A stretch of 64,000 nt of DNA from Sarcina sp. DSM 11001 (GTDB taxonomy: Bacteria; Bacillota; Clostridia; Lachnospirales; Lachnospiraceae), in NCBI RefSeq assembly GCF_900101015.1, contig NZ_FNFZ01000018.1, forward strand, positions 25,197-89,196, written 5' to 3'. Under the pieces are notes generated by a model. It saw only the letters and a list, made by a program, of their open reading frames with translations. It was not told where the DNA came from and did not search any database. Numbering within the stretch: position 1 is the stretch's first letter; the number at the start of each line of letters is the position of its first letter. A program made the position numbers and the translations under genes. Shown one piece after another: positions 8,654-15,821 of this stretch.

Positions 8654-8812
8654 GAGACAGAATTTTTGACCACAGGTAACGAGAGCGGTTTTTTGGCAAT
8701 CTACATCTGTGTTTGTATCTTTTTTATTATTTATTTGCTATTTGTCTGTTATCTGTACCTGCACTGGAGTCTGCAAAACCACGCCCGTCCATCGGAGCAG
8801 GAGGTAAAAAAG

Positions 8813-9775
8813 ATGAATTCAAAAATAAGAAGGGAAAAGGATAATCTTCTGTACAGTGCACGGCTTCTGATCGGGGTGCTGCTTTTCAGCGCAGTGTTTG
8901 CCATCCTTCCCCCACAGACAGCACAGGCCGCCTCCACCTCTCTCTATGAGTATACAGTACGAGTAGAGACCGGCTATCTTGCCCTGCGCAATGGTCAGTC
9001 TTTCAACAAGAAAAATGAAATAGGAAAGCTCTACACAGGGCAGACTGTCATCGCCTGTCCGACTGCGTCAGAGAAGGACGGATATCGCTATGTCTATGCG
9101 CCGTCCCTCAATAAGCTGGGGTATGTGAACGGCGATTATCTGGAGAACAGGAGCCTCTATACCGGCGGAACCACCCTGTATGCAAAGGTAGAAACCGGCT
9201 ATCTTGCCCTGCGTAATGCCAAATCCTTTGACAAATCCAACGAGATTGGAAAACTCAATACAGGTGATCCCGTCATTGTCCTCGATGACAGCGACCCGGT
9301 ATACTGGATCGTGTATGCTCCGGAGATTTCCAAGGCTGGATTCGTCAACAGCTATTACCTCGTTAATTCTTCTTTTAATTCCGCCTATGTAGAGCCCGAC
9401 GTTCCCCTCGCTGTCTCTCCCAGGGCAAACGCCGAGTGGAGATGGGAGAGTGACTCCTCCGATGTCCTGGACCTGCGCGTGCAGGTGTCCAATTACTCCA
9501 GGAAGAAAACCGTGACAGCCTATGAGCTCTACATTTTTGCGGAAGATCTGTGGGGAAACAAGGTCTTCGGCGATTCAGTCAAAATCAGGGCGACCTTTGA
9601 AAACACTATTAATCCCGGGGAAACGATCTATTCCGGCCACATGTATCTGCCGGAAAGAAAAAAGATCAGCAGGTTCTATGCAGCTGTAAAGAGAGTGAAG
9701 CTTTCCGACGGCACGATCTGTGAAAATTACATTCTGGATGAAAGTGATTATACTTACTGGGATATCAAACAATAA
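8813..9775 (+). CDS. Secreted protein with two SH3-like repeats
   Basis: I start at ATG 8813 because a perfect AGGAGG (8799-8804) lies 8 bases upstream; the frame is open back to a TTG at 8666, but that extension reads as a spurious hydrophobic stretch. The 320-residue product has a signal peptide (hydrophobic core LLIGVLLFSAVFAIL, likely cut after AQA). Two SH3b-like repeats of ~75 residues follow, both with 'GYLALRN..(S/K)(N/S)F.K.NEIGKL..G..V', then a ~110-residue beta-rich domain. It probably acts at the cell surface, perhaps binding wall material. No catalytic motif is seen. The next gene is a paralogue of the same design, suggesting tandem duplication. Confidence 0.8.
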   Translation: MNSKIRREKDNLLYSARLLIGVLLFSAVFAILPPQTAQAASTSLYEYTVRVETGYLALRNGQSFNKKNEIGKLYTGQTVIACPTASEKDGYRYVYAPSLNKLGYVNGDYLENRSLYTGGTTLYAKVETGYLALRNAKSFDKSNEIGKLNTGDPVIVLDDSDPVYWIVYAPEISKAGFVNSYYLVNSSFNSAYVEPDVPLAVSPRANAEWRWESDSSDVLDLRVQVSNYSRKKTVTAYELYIFAEDLWGNKVFGDSVKIRATFENTINPGETIYSGHMYLPERKKISRFYAAVKRVKLSDGTICENYILDESDYTYWDIKQ

Positions 9776-9874
9776 GTCTCATTTTTATTTATCGGATATG
9801 TTAACCTGTCCGGCATTGAATCCGTCAGTGTCATCAGGATAGAACAATCATTCCTGTGCATTTTCCGCATAATT

Positions 9875-9936
9875 ACGTGAAAATAATTACGTAATTATAA
9901 TTGCGTAAAAATAATTGCGTAAAAATAATTGCGTAA
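9875..9936. repeat. 14-bp tandem repeat (ATAATTGCGTAAAA)
   Basis: Several units lie in tandem, the last three nearly identical and the first ones diverged (AATTACGTGAAAATAATTACG). They fill the gap after the first SH3 gene. The remainder of 9776-10097 shows no gene. Confidence 0.85.
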
Positions 9937-9960
9937 AAAGACAGCTTCCTGTCCTTTTTC
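9935..9960 (+). terminator. Terminator after first SH3-repeat gene
   Basis: AAAAAGACAG, loop CTTC and CTGTCCTTTTT form a hairpin with one bulge, with the T-run as part of the 3' arm and tail. Confidence 0.65.
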
Positions 9961-10097
9961 ACGCCTGCGGACAACACGTACGGGTATTTGGGTATTTCAT
10001 CAGAAAATACGTTACTGCCCCCAGTCCGGCCGGAATGCGGACGGTAACGTAAAAGCTTTTAACGAATGAAACGGATGAACACGGAGGTCTCGAAAAA

Positions 10098-11252
10098 ATG
10101 AACAGAAAACACACTGGTTCCCTGATCACACGCGTGATGCTGCTGGTCTGCATCATGGTTTTCGCCTGCACGGCGCTGCCTGTCTTCGCCGATGAAAAGG
10201 ATGCCCCTCTCGCAACGGGAATCGATCACCCTTTCGGCAATGATAAGCATGACGAAAATGACGACCCGGCTTCAACAGGGTTCGACCTGGCCGGAAGCAG
10301 AGATGAATATGATGGTGTCATCGCCCTGGGGACAGAGGTTCCCTCCGAAATTCTAAAAGAAGGAGAGTTTCTCTCGGTCTACACAGTGAAAGTCAAGAAG
10401 GGATACCTGGCTCTGAGAAACGGGCGGGCATTCAAAAAGAGCAATGAGATCGGCAAACTCAACAATGGCGACACCGTCATTTACTGCCCGGTCGGAACCG
10501 ACAAGAACGGATACTGGTATGTTTATTCTACCAGACTGAGAAAATTCGGCTATGTAAACAGCGACTATCTCACCTACAAGAAAACCTTTACCAACAATTA
10601 TAAGGTCAAGGTGAAGACCGGCTACCTGGCGCTCAGAAGCAAAAAGTCCTTTGATTCCTCAAATGAAAAGGGCCAGATGTTTACCGGAGATACTGTCATT
10701 GTACTGAACGACCTGGATAATACCTATTGGACTGTCTATTCCCCTCTTCTGGAAAAGACAGGCTATACCAACAGGGAATACCTGACCAGGGCAACGGGTA
10801 CCAGGTATGATGAGATTCCGGACAGAGACACAGCGGAGGACCCCAAGGAAGAAGAAGGCGTCGAGGATCCCGGCGTTAAGACAGAGCTGCCTCTGGTCAT
10901 CCCCAAAGACGCCATGGCGGACTGGATGCCCGGAGAAGGCCATTCTCTCCAGTTCTGCTGCCAGGTAAAAAACAATTCTAAGGACAAGACTGTCACTTCC
11001 TTTGAATTGTATGTCTATGCGGAAGACAGCCTGGGACAGCGGATCTCTGACGGCGTGATGACCTATAAGGTCACGACGAAACTGACGCTCGAGCCCGGTG
11101 ATACCGACTACTCGGATTATGTGAGCCTGCCCTATCGCAACGACATCTGTAAAGTCTATACCGCTGTCAGAAAAGTCAATTTCAGTGATGGCAGTAAGGC
11201 TGTGATCGATAAACCTGTGAGAGCAGATTACACGATGTGGGAAATCCAGTAA
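10098..11252 (+). CDS. Secreted protein with two SH3-like repeats (paralogue of 8813-9775)
   Basis: 384 residues from ATG 10098, with GGAGGT upstream. A signal peptide (LITRVMLLVCIMVFACTALP, likely cut after VFA) leads into an acidic linker of ~60 residues, two SH3b-like repeats (both with 'GYLALR..KxF..(S)NE.G') and a C-terminal beta-rich domain. Both ends of the C-terminal domain match the upstream paralogue (KTVTAYELYIYAED-type and YTMWEIQ-type sequences). The extra acidic segment at the mature N-terminus is absent from the paralogue. Probably a wall-associated protein. It has its own leader after the upstream terminator, so the two genes may be expressed separately. Confidence 0.8.
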   Translation: MNRKHTGSLITRVMLLVCIMVFACTALPVFADEKDAPLATGIDHPFGNDKHDENDDPASTGFDLAGSRDEYDGVIALGTEVPSEILKEGEFLSVYTVKVKKGYLALRNGRAFKKSNEIGKLNNGDTVIYCPVGTDKNGYWYVYSTRLRKFGYVNSDYLTYKKTFTNNYKVKVKTGYLALRSKKSFDSSNEKGQMFTGDTVIVLNDLDNTYWTVYSPLLEKTGYTNREYLTRATGTRYDEIPDRDTAEDPKEEEGVEDPGVKTELPLVIPKDAMADWMPGEGHSLQFCCQVKNNSKDKTVTSFELYVYAEDSLGQRISDGVMTYKVTTKLTLEPGDTDYSDYVSLPYRNDICKVYTAVRKVNFSDGSKAVIDKPVRADYTMWEIQ

Positions 11253-11388
11253 CAAATCTTTCTGACCGGTATACCTGCCTGTCCTGAAAGAATCCACTGA
11301 AGATGATCGCCTGACTGCCACAGTCAGCACAGGACAAACACTGCGAGGTTTAAAAATCAAAGAAAATCAAAGAAGAAAAGGATGCTTA

Positions 11389-12531
11389 ATGAAGAATTCT
11401 ATGAATTACAGTATTGAAAGCTCTTTAAAGTCCCTTGAGGACAAAGGCGTAATAATTATCGACCCCAGACAGGTTTATGTGTCCCCTGATCTTGACCTGG
11501 ACAGGATCTACCCGGGCAGTGTTTTATACCCCGGTACACGTCTTACGGGAAAACGTACGCTCATAGGCACTGGGGCAGAAATAGGCGTTGAAGGTCCTGC
11601 CACGGTAAATGACTCCGTGATCGGTGCAAAAGCGTCCATCGCAAGCGGCTACGTCACTGAATCCACCCTTCTCCCCCGCGCCAAGGCAGGCGCAAACTGC
11701 CATTACCGCGGAGGCACTCTTCTTGAGGAGGAAGCCAACACAGCCCACACAGTGGGACTCAAGCAGACAATAATGATGTACGGTGTGACCATGGGCTCTC
11801 TCATTAACTTCTGTGACGCCCTTCTTTCCGGCGGTCTTTCCCGCAAGATCCACACCGAAGTCGGCAGCGGCTTTATCCACTTTAACTTCACACCCTGGGG
11901 CGAATCCGGCGACAAGGCGACTCCATCCCTGATCGGTACCGTCACTGAAGGCGTTTTTCTCGATAAACCGCCCATCTTCCTGGGTGGAATGAGCGGTATC
12001 GTAGGCCCCAAAGAAATCGGGTTCGGTTCCATGACCATTGCCGGTCAGGTCGTTCGCAAGTCAGTTCCCGATGAGACCATGTATTCTGGCGGACGCTCAG
12101 ACTTTGAGAGACCCTTCTCCTATAACAATAGTCAGCCGTCGGAAAATCATGTCCGCTTTAAACGCGAAAGCAACATCGAGTACCTCGCCCAGCTTTACGC
12201 ACTTAAAGCGTGGTATACGCAGATCAGACTGAAGCGCAGCAGACTTTGCAATAACGAAGAACTGTCTCTGGTTTATTCCGGTGCCCTGGAAACTATTGAA
12301 GAATGCGTGAAGGAAAGGGTAAAGAGATATAAGAGCTTTGCCTCCCAGTGGGGCGCAGAGCCCTTAAACGACGCATGTCTCAGCGAGGATCCCTTCGAGT
12401 TCAGCGGTTCGATTGACTGGAAACCGGAGCTTGAATACGACAAGTGGATCTGGTCTCTCTCCTCCAGTGAGAAATCTCTGCTTCACGACTGGATCGTCTC
12501 GTGCGCCAACAGAGTCAAAAGCAATCTGTAA
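11389..12531 (+). CDS. Hexapeptide-repeat (left-handed beta-helix) protein, GlmU-C-like
   Basis: 380 residues; the N-terminus MKNSMNYSIESSLKSLEDKG precedes a hexapeptide-rich region (residues ~40-130: PGSVLYPGTRLTGKRTLIGTG, GVEGPATVNDSVIGAKASI) typical of the beta-helix of GlmU and related sugar acyltransferases. The middle (GEVGSGFIHFNFTPWGESGDKAT-like, GFGSMTIAGQVV) also resembles proteins annotated as UDP-N-acetylglucosamine pyrophosphorylases that lack the nucleotidyltransferase domain. I see no GlmU-type N-terminal 'GxGTRM' signature, so pyrophosphorylase activity is not supported. Likely role: sugar-related or structural. A strong terminator follows, so it appears to be a single-gene unit. 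Confidence 0.65.
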   Translation: MKNSMNYSIESSLKSLEDKGVIIIDPRQVYVSPDLDLDRIYPGSVLYPGTRLTGKRTLIGTGAEIGVEGPATVNDSVIGAKASIASGYVTESTLLPRAKAGANCHYRGGTLLEEEANTAHTVGLKQTIMMYGVTMGSLINFCDALLSGGLSRKIHTEVGSGFIHFNFTPWGESGDKATPSLIGTVTEGVFLDKPPIFLGGMSGIVGPKEIGFGSMTIAGQVVRKSVPDETMYSGGRSDFERPFSYNNSQPSENHVRFKRESNIEYLAQLYALKAWYTQIRLKRSRLCNNEELSLVYSGALETIEECVKERVKRYKSFASQWGAEPLNDACLSEDPFEFSGSIDWKPELEYDKWIWSLSSSEKSLLHDWIVSCANRVKSNL

Positions 12532-12581
12532 AATCCTGCGGAATCAAAAAACCTGTGGAATTAAAAGCATTACGCAGCTCA

Positions 12582-12614
12582 AGCAGCAGGGGCTTACGCC
12601 CCTGCTGCTTTTAG
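12582..12614 (+). terminator. Terminator after the hexapeptide-repeat gene
   Basis: AGCAGCAGGGGC (12582-12593), loop TTAC and GCCCCTGCTGCT (12598-12609) form a perfect 12-bp stem followed by TTTTAG. Between stop and stem lies a small tandem duplication (CCTGCGGAATCAAAAAA / CCTGTGGAATTAAAAG). Confidence 0.9.
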
Positions 12615-12742
12615 ATTACGCCATCCTGCTATTTCAGCTTCAGCGCTTTCGCTATTTTTTAAAAAACTTCTTGCCAAAACAGCATTTACTCATTATAATG
12701 AGTAAGTCGTCTGCCGAAAGGACAGTGCGGGCGGGATATCAT

Positions 12743-12815
12743 GCTGGAATAGCGCAGTCGGTAGCGCAACTGATTCGTAATCAGTAGGTCGAGGGTTCGA
12801 GTCCCTTTTCCAGCT
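12743..12815 (+). tRNA. tRNA-Thr (anticodon CGT)
   Basis: All arms pair: acceptor GCTGGAA/TTCCAGC, D stem GCGC/GCGC, anticodon stem ACTGA/TCAGT with loop TTCGTAA giving CGT, T arm GAGGG-TTCGAGT-CCCTT with a terminal G-T. The discriminator is T73 and CCA is not encoded. Confidence 0.93.
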
Positions 12816-12870
12816 CTTTTGTGCGCGGATATGCAGGACCGGAGAGAGGTGGAGCATGTCCGCGCATATT

Positions 12871-12972
12871 TTTATTCTTCATCGCACAATACCCGTGACT
12901 TCAGTCGTAGGATACGCGCGCAATAAGGGAAACTTGCTTCATCGTGGGTACAATCCCGCGATGAAGAATAAA
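12871..12972. repeat. 102-bp element with 14-bp perfect terminal inverted repeats
   Basis: TTTATTCTTCATCG (12871-12884) is matched in reverse complement by CGATGAAGAATAAA (12959-12972). The interior carries ACCCGTGACTTCAGTCGTAGG and further short palindromes. A related element, in opposite orientation including its flank (CTCCGCGAGGATGC), lies at 45640-45739, and a one-ended copy at 18126-18158. It encodes no protein. Confidence 0.8.
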
Positions 12973-12985
12973 CGCTCCGCGAGGA

Positions 12986-13080
12986 TGCGCACGGATGCGG
13001 TGCGGAAAATGTTGACATGTCTTTGAAGTAACAAGACATGTCAACCCGCATCCGGCGCACAAGACTCGCGAGCGAGTCTT
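12986..13080. repeat. Nested palindromes upstream of argH
   Basis: An inner perfect 13-bp inverted repeat, GTTGACATGTCTT (13011-13023) with AAGACATGTCAAC (13033-13045), is nested in CGGATGCGG (12992-13000) with CCGCATCCG (13046-13054). It is followed by the hairpin AAGACTCGC-GA-GCGAGTCTT (13061-13080). No T-run follows, so these are not classic terminators. They could be an operator, an RNA structure in the argH leader, or repeat debris linked to the 12871 element. Confidence 0.7.
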
Positions 13081-13127
13081 GAACTCGGAGATCAGATAAA
13101 AGAGGTCAGATTAAGGAGAAACATATT

Positions 13128-14510
13128 ATGGCACAGTTATGGGGAGGCAGATTCACCAAGCAGACAGATGATGCCGTCAAAGCTTTCAATGATTCGCTCG
13201 GCTTTGACCGTCGTCTGTACAGGCAGGATATCTGCGGCAGTATGGTACACGCCCGTATGCTCGGGAAACAGGGCATCATTTCCGCCAGGGACTGCGAAGA
13301 GATCGATCAGGGTCTGAAGGGGATCCTGGAGGATATCGAAGCGGGCCGTCTTGAATTCTCAACAGAGTATGAGGACATTCACAGCTTTGTCGAGGCGAAT
13401 CTCATCGACCGGATCGGCGACGCGGGCAAGCGCCTGCACACCGGCCGGAGCCGCAACGACCAGGTTGCCCTGGATATGAGGTTGTATACCAGAGAGGCGG
13501 CTGACCGGATCCGCGGACAGATCCTGCACCTGCTCAGCATCATTCTGGATCTGATGGAAGAGCACAAAGAGACCTTTATGCCCGGGTTTACACACCTGCA
13601 GAAGGCACAGCCCACGACGCTGGCCCATTATCTGGATGCCTACTTTGAGATGTTCCGCAGAGATTATCTGAGGGTAGGTGACTGCCGCGCGCGCATGAAC
13701 GAGTGCCCGCTGGGAGCAGGAGCGCTCGCTGGTACGACCTATCCTCTTGACCGCGCCTATGTGGCTGACGAGCTCGATTTTGACTGCCCGACAAGGAATT
13801 CCATGGACAGCGTCTCCGACAGAGATTATCTGCTGGAGTTTCTCTCGGCTCTCTCGATCCTGATGATGCACCTGAGCCGCTTTTCCGAAGAACTCATCAT
13901 CTGGAATTCCAACGAGTACCGTTTTGTGGAGATGGATGATTCCTTCTCGACCGGTAGCAGCATTATGCCGCAGAAAAAGAATCCCGATATCTGTGAGCTT
14001 GTCCGCGGCAAGACCGGACGTGTATACGGCGATCTCATGTCGCTTCTGACTACCATGAAGGGGCTGCCGCTGGCCTACAACAAGGACATGCAGGAGGACA
14101 AAGAGCCGGCTTTTGATGCCATTGACACGGCTTCGGCCTGTATCCCCCTCTTTGCAGAAATGCTCCGGACGATCCGTTTCAATAAAAAGGTCATGGAGAC
14201 GAGCGCCATGCGCGGCTTCACAAATGCCACGGATGCGGCGGATTACCTTGTCGTAAAAGGAGTTCCCTTCCGCGACGCCCATGGGATCATCGGCCGGATC
14301 GTCCTCGACTGTATCGAAAAGAACAAGGGGATCGAGGAGCTGTCCCTGGAGGAGCTCCGGTCGTTTGCCAGCCAGTTTGACGAGGATGTCTATGAGGCGA
14401 TCTCCCTCCGCGCCTGTGTCAACAGGCGTCTCACCGAGGGTGCTCCCGGCGAGGCCTCCATGGAAAATACCCTGGCTGAGGCAAGGAAATGGCTCAAGGC
14501 CCAGGAATAA
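13128..14510 (+). CDS. argH: Argininosuccinate lyase
   Basis: 460 residues, the usual length. It splits argininosuccinate to arginine and fumarate, the last step of arginine synthesis, in the cytosol as a homotetramer. The N-terminus MAQLWGGRFTKQTDDAVKAF is diagnostic, 'LHTGRSRNDQVA' and 'GFTHLQKAQPTTLAHYL' are present, and the flexible catalytic loop GSSIMPQKKNPD is at about residues 276-287. ATG 13128 is preceded by AAGGAG. argG is not nearby, so argH is transcribed alone or with asd after a 160-bp repeat-containing gap. Confidence 0.97.
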   Translation: MAQLWGGRFTKQTDDAVKAFNDSLGFDRRLYRQDICGSMVHARMLGKQGIISARDCEEIDQGLKGILEDIEAGRLEFSTEYEDIHSFVEANLIDRIGDAGKRLHTGRSRNDQVALDMRLYTREAADRIRGQILHLLSIILDLMEEHKETFMPGFTHLQKAQPTTLAHYLDAYFEMFRRDYLRVGDCRARMNECPLGAGALAGTTYPLDRAYVADELDFDCPTRNSMDSVSDRDYLLEFLSALSILMMHLSRFSEELIIWNSNEYRFVEMDDSFSTGSSIMPQKKNPDICELVRGKTGRVYGDLMSLLTTMKGLPLAYNKDMQEDKEPAFDAIDTASACIPLFAEMLRTIRFNKKVMETSAMRGFTNATDAADYLVVKGVPFRDAHGIIGRIVLDCIEKNKGIEELSLEELRSFASQFDEDVYEAISLRACVNRRLTEGAPGEASMENTLAEARKWLKAQE

Positions 14511-14581
14511 AAAGCTGCAAGGTTCAGGTCACCGTGTTCTGTCTGCAGGGCCTGATACCGGAAAGATACATAATTAATCAA

Positions 14582-14637
14582 AAAATAAGATGCATTATTT
14601 ACAAATCAAAGAATAAGAGACATTATTTGCAAATCAA
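14582..14637. repeat. 27-bp tandem duplication between argH and asd
   Basis: AATAAGATGCATTATTTAC plus AAATCAAA is followed at once by AATAAGAGACATTATTTGC plus AAATCAAA, then by a partial third copy of the AAATCAAAAATCAG end. Confidence 0.8.
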
Positions 14638-14670
14638 AAATCAGAAGCTTAAAAACAGGAGAAACAAAAA

Positions 14671-15756
14671 ATGAGCAGAAAATTACGTGTAGGAATCCTC
14701 GGCGGCACCGGTATGGTCGGACAGCGGTTTATTTCCCTGCTGGACAATCATCCCTGGTTTGAAGTGACAGCGATCGCGGCCAGTCCCCGCAGCGCCGGTA
14801 AGACATACGGTGAATGCATCGACGGCCGGTGGAAGCTGGAGACTCCCTGTCCCGAAGCAGTAAAGGGCATTGTTGTCAAAAATGTCAAAGACGTCGAGGC
14901 AGTAGCAGCTGAAGTGGATTTCTGTTTCAGCGCTGTCGACATGTCCAAGGATGAGATCAGGGCTATTGAGGAGGAATACGCGAAGACCGAGACTCCCGTC
15001 GTCTCCAATAACAGCGCACACCGCTGGACACCGGATGTCCCGATGATCATACCGGAGATCAATCCTGAGCACGCACAGGTCATCGAGTATCAGAAAAAGC
15101 GTCTTGGCACGACCCGCGGCTTCATTGCGGTCAAGCCCAACTGCTCTATCCAGAGCTATACTCCCGTGTTCGCCGCCTGGAAGGAATACGAACCCTGGCA
15201 AGCACTTGTCTCTACTTATCAGGCAATCTCCGGCGCCGGCAAGACCTTCCGCGACTGGCCCGAGATGGAGGGCAATATCATTCCCTATATCGGCGGAGAG
15301 GAAGAGAAGAGTGAGAGAGAGCCTCTGCGCGTCTTCGGCACTATTGAAAACGGAGTCATCCGTCCTGCGGACGGCCTCACCATTACCAGCCAGTGCATCC
15401 GCGTTCCCGTCCTCTACGGGCACACAGCTACTGTCTTTGTCAATCTCAGAAAAAAAGCCGACAAGGAAGAGCTGATTGAAAAGATGCGCGCCTTCAGGGG
15501 AGCTCCCCAGGAGCTGGGCCTTCCCAGCGCCCCCGCAAATTTCATCCAGTATCTGGAAGAGGACAATCGTCCCCAGGTTCAGCTGGACGTCAACTATGAG
15601 CGCGGTTTCGGCGTTTCCATCGGACGCCTCCGCCCCGACACCATTTTTGACTGGAAATTCGTGGGTCTTTCCCACAACACCATCCGCGGCGCGGCCGGCG
15701 GCGGAGTTCTCTGCGCCGAACTGCTCAAGGCTCAGGGATATATCCAGGCAAAGTAA
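14671..15756 (+). CDS. asd: Aspartate-semialdehyde dehydrogenase (archaeal/fungal-type)
   Basis: 361 residues. It reduces aspartyl phosphate to aspartate semialdehyde with NADPH, feeding lysine/diaminopimelate, threonine and methionine synthesis. The Rossmann motif GILGGTGMVGQRF opens the protein; the active-site cysteine is C158 in KPNCSIQSY; 'SGAGKTF' and the C-terminal 'NTIRGAAGGGVLCAELL' fit the family. Overall it resembles the form common in archaea, fungi and some Clostridia more than the E. coli form. ATG 14671 follows AAACAGGAGAAAC. topB begins about 60 bp downstream on the same strand. Confidence 0.95.
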   Translation: MSRKLRVGILGGTGMVGQRFISLLDNHPWFEVTAIAASPRSAGKTYGECIDGRWKLETPCPEAVKGIVVKNVKDVEAVAAEVDFCFSAVDMSKDEIRAIEEEYAKTETPVVSNNSAHRWTPDVPMIIPEINPEHAQVIEYQKKRLGTTRGFIAVKPNCSIQSYTPVFAAWKEYEPWQALVSTYQAISGAGKTFRDWPEMEGNIIPYIGGEEEKSEREPLRVFGTIENGVIRPADGLTITSQCIRVPVLYGHTATVFVNLRKKADKEELIEKMRAFRGAPQELGLPSAPANFIQYLEEDNRPQVQLDVNYERGFGVSIGRLRPDTIFDWKFVGLSHNTIRGAAGGGVLCAELLKAQGYIQAK

Positions 15757-15803
15757 AAACCAACATTACGGTTCAATATTGATACGGTTCAACAGGAGGA
15801 TGC

Positions 15804-15821
15804 GGGGAGGTTAACGAGACG
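15804..15821 (+). promoter_or_regulatory. Ribosome site and apparent ACG start codon of topB
   Basis: GGGGAGG (15804-15810) is a strong Shine-Dalgarno site. Eight bases downstream, in the topB frame, is ACG (15819), and translation from there gives the expected N-terminus [M]KTVFIAEKPSVARAF. There is no ATG, GTG or TTG in this frame between the upstream stop (15780) and the ATG at 15909. An ATG at 15800 opens only a four-codon frame ending at 15814. Confidence 0.6.

Noticed and set aside
8666-8812. Longer start for the first SH3 protein
   Set aside because: It would place a hydrophobic stretch in front of a normal signal peptide, and a perfect AGGAGG sits before ATG 8813.
12986-13080. CRISPR-like array or phage operator
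   Set aside because: Palindromes here are different from each other, with no regular spacers or repeated unit.
13359-14282. Long minus-strand frame inside argH
   Set aside because: It is antisense to a clear argH reading frame; similar long minus-strand frames in asd, topB, mutS and mutL come from codon bias.
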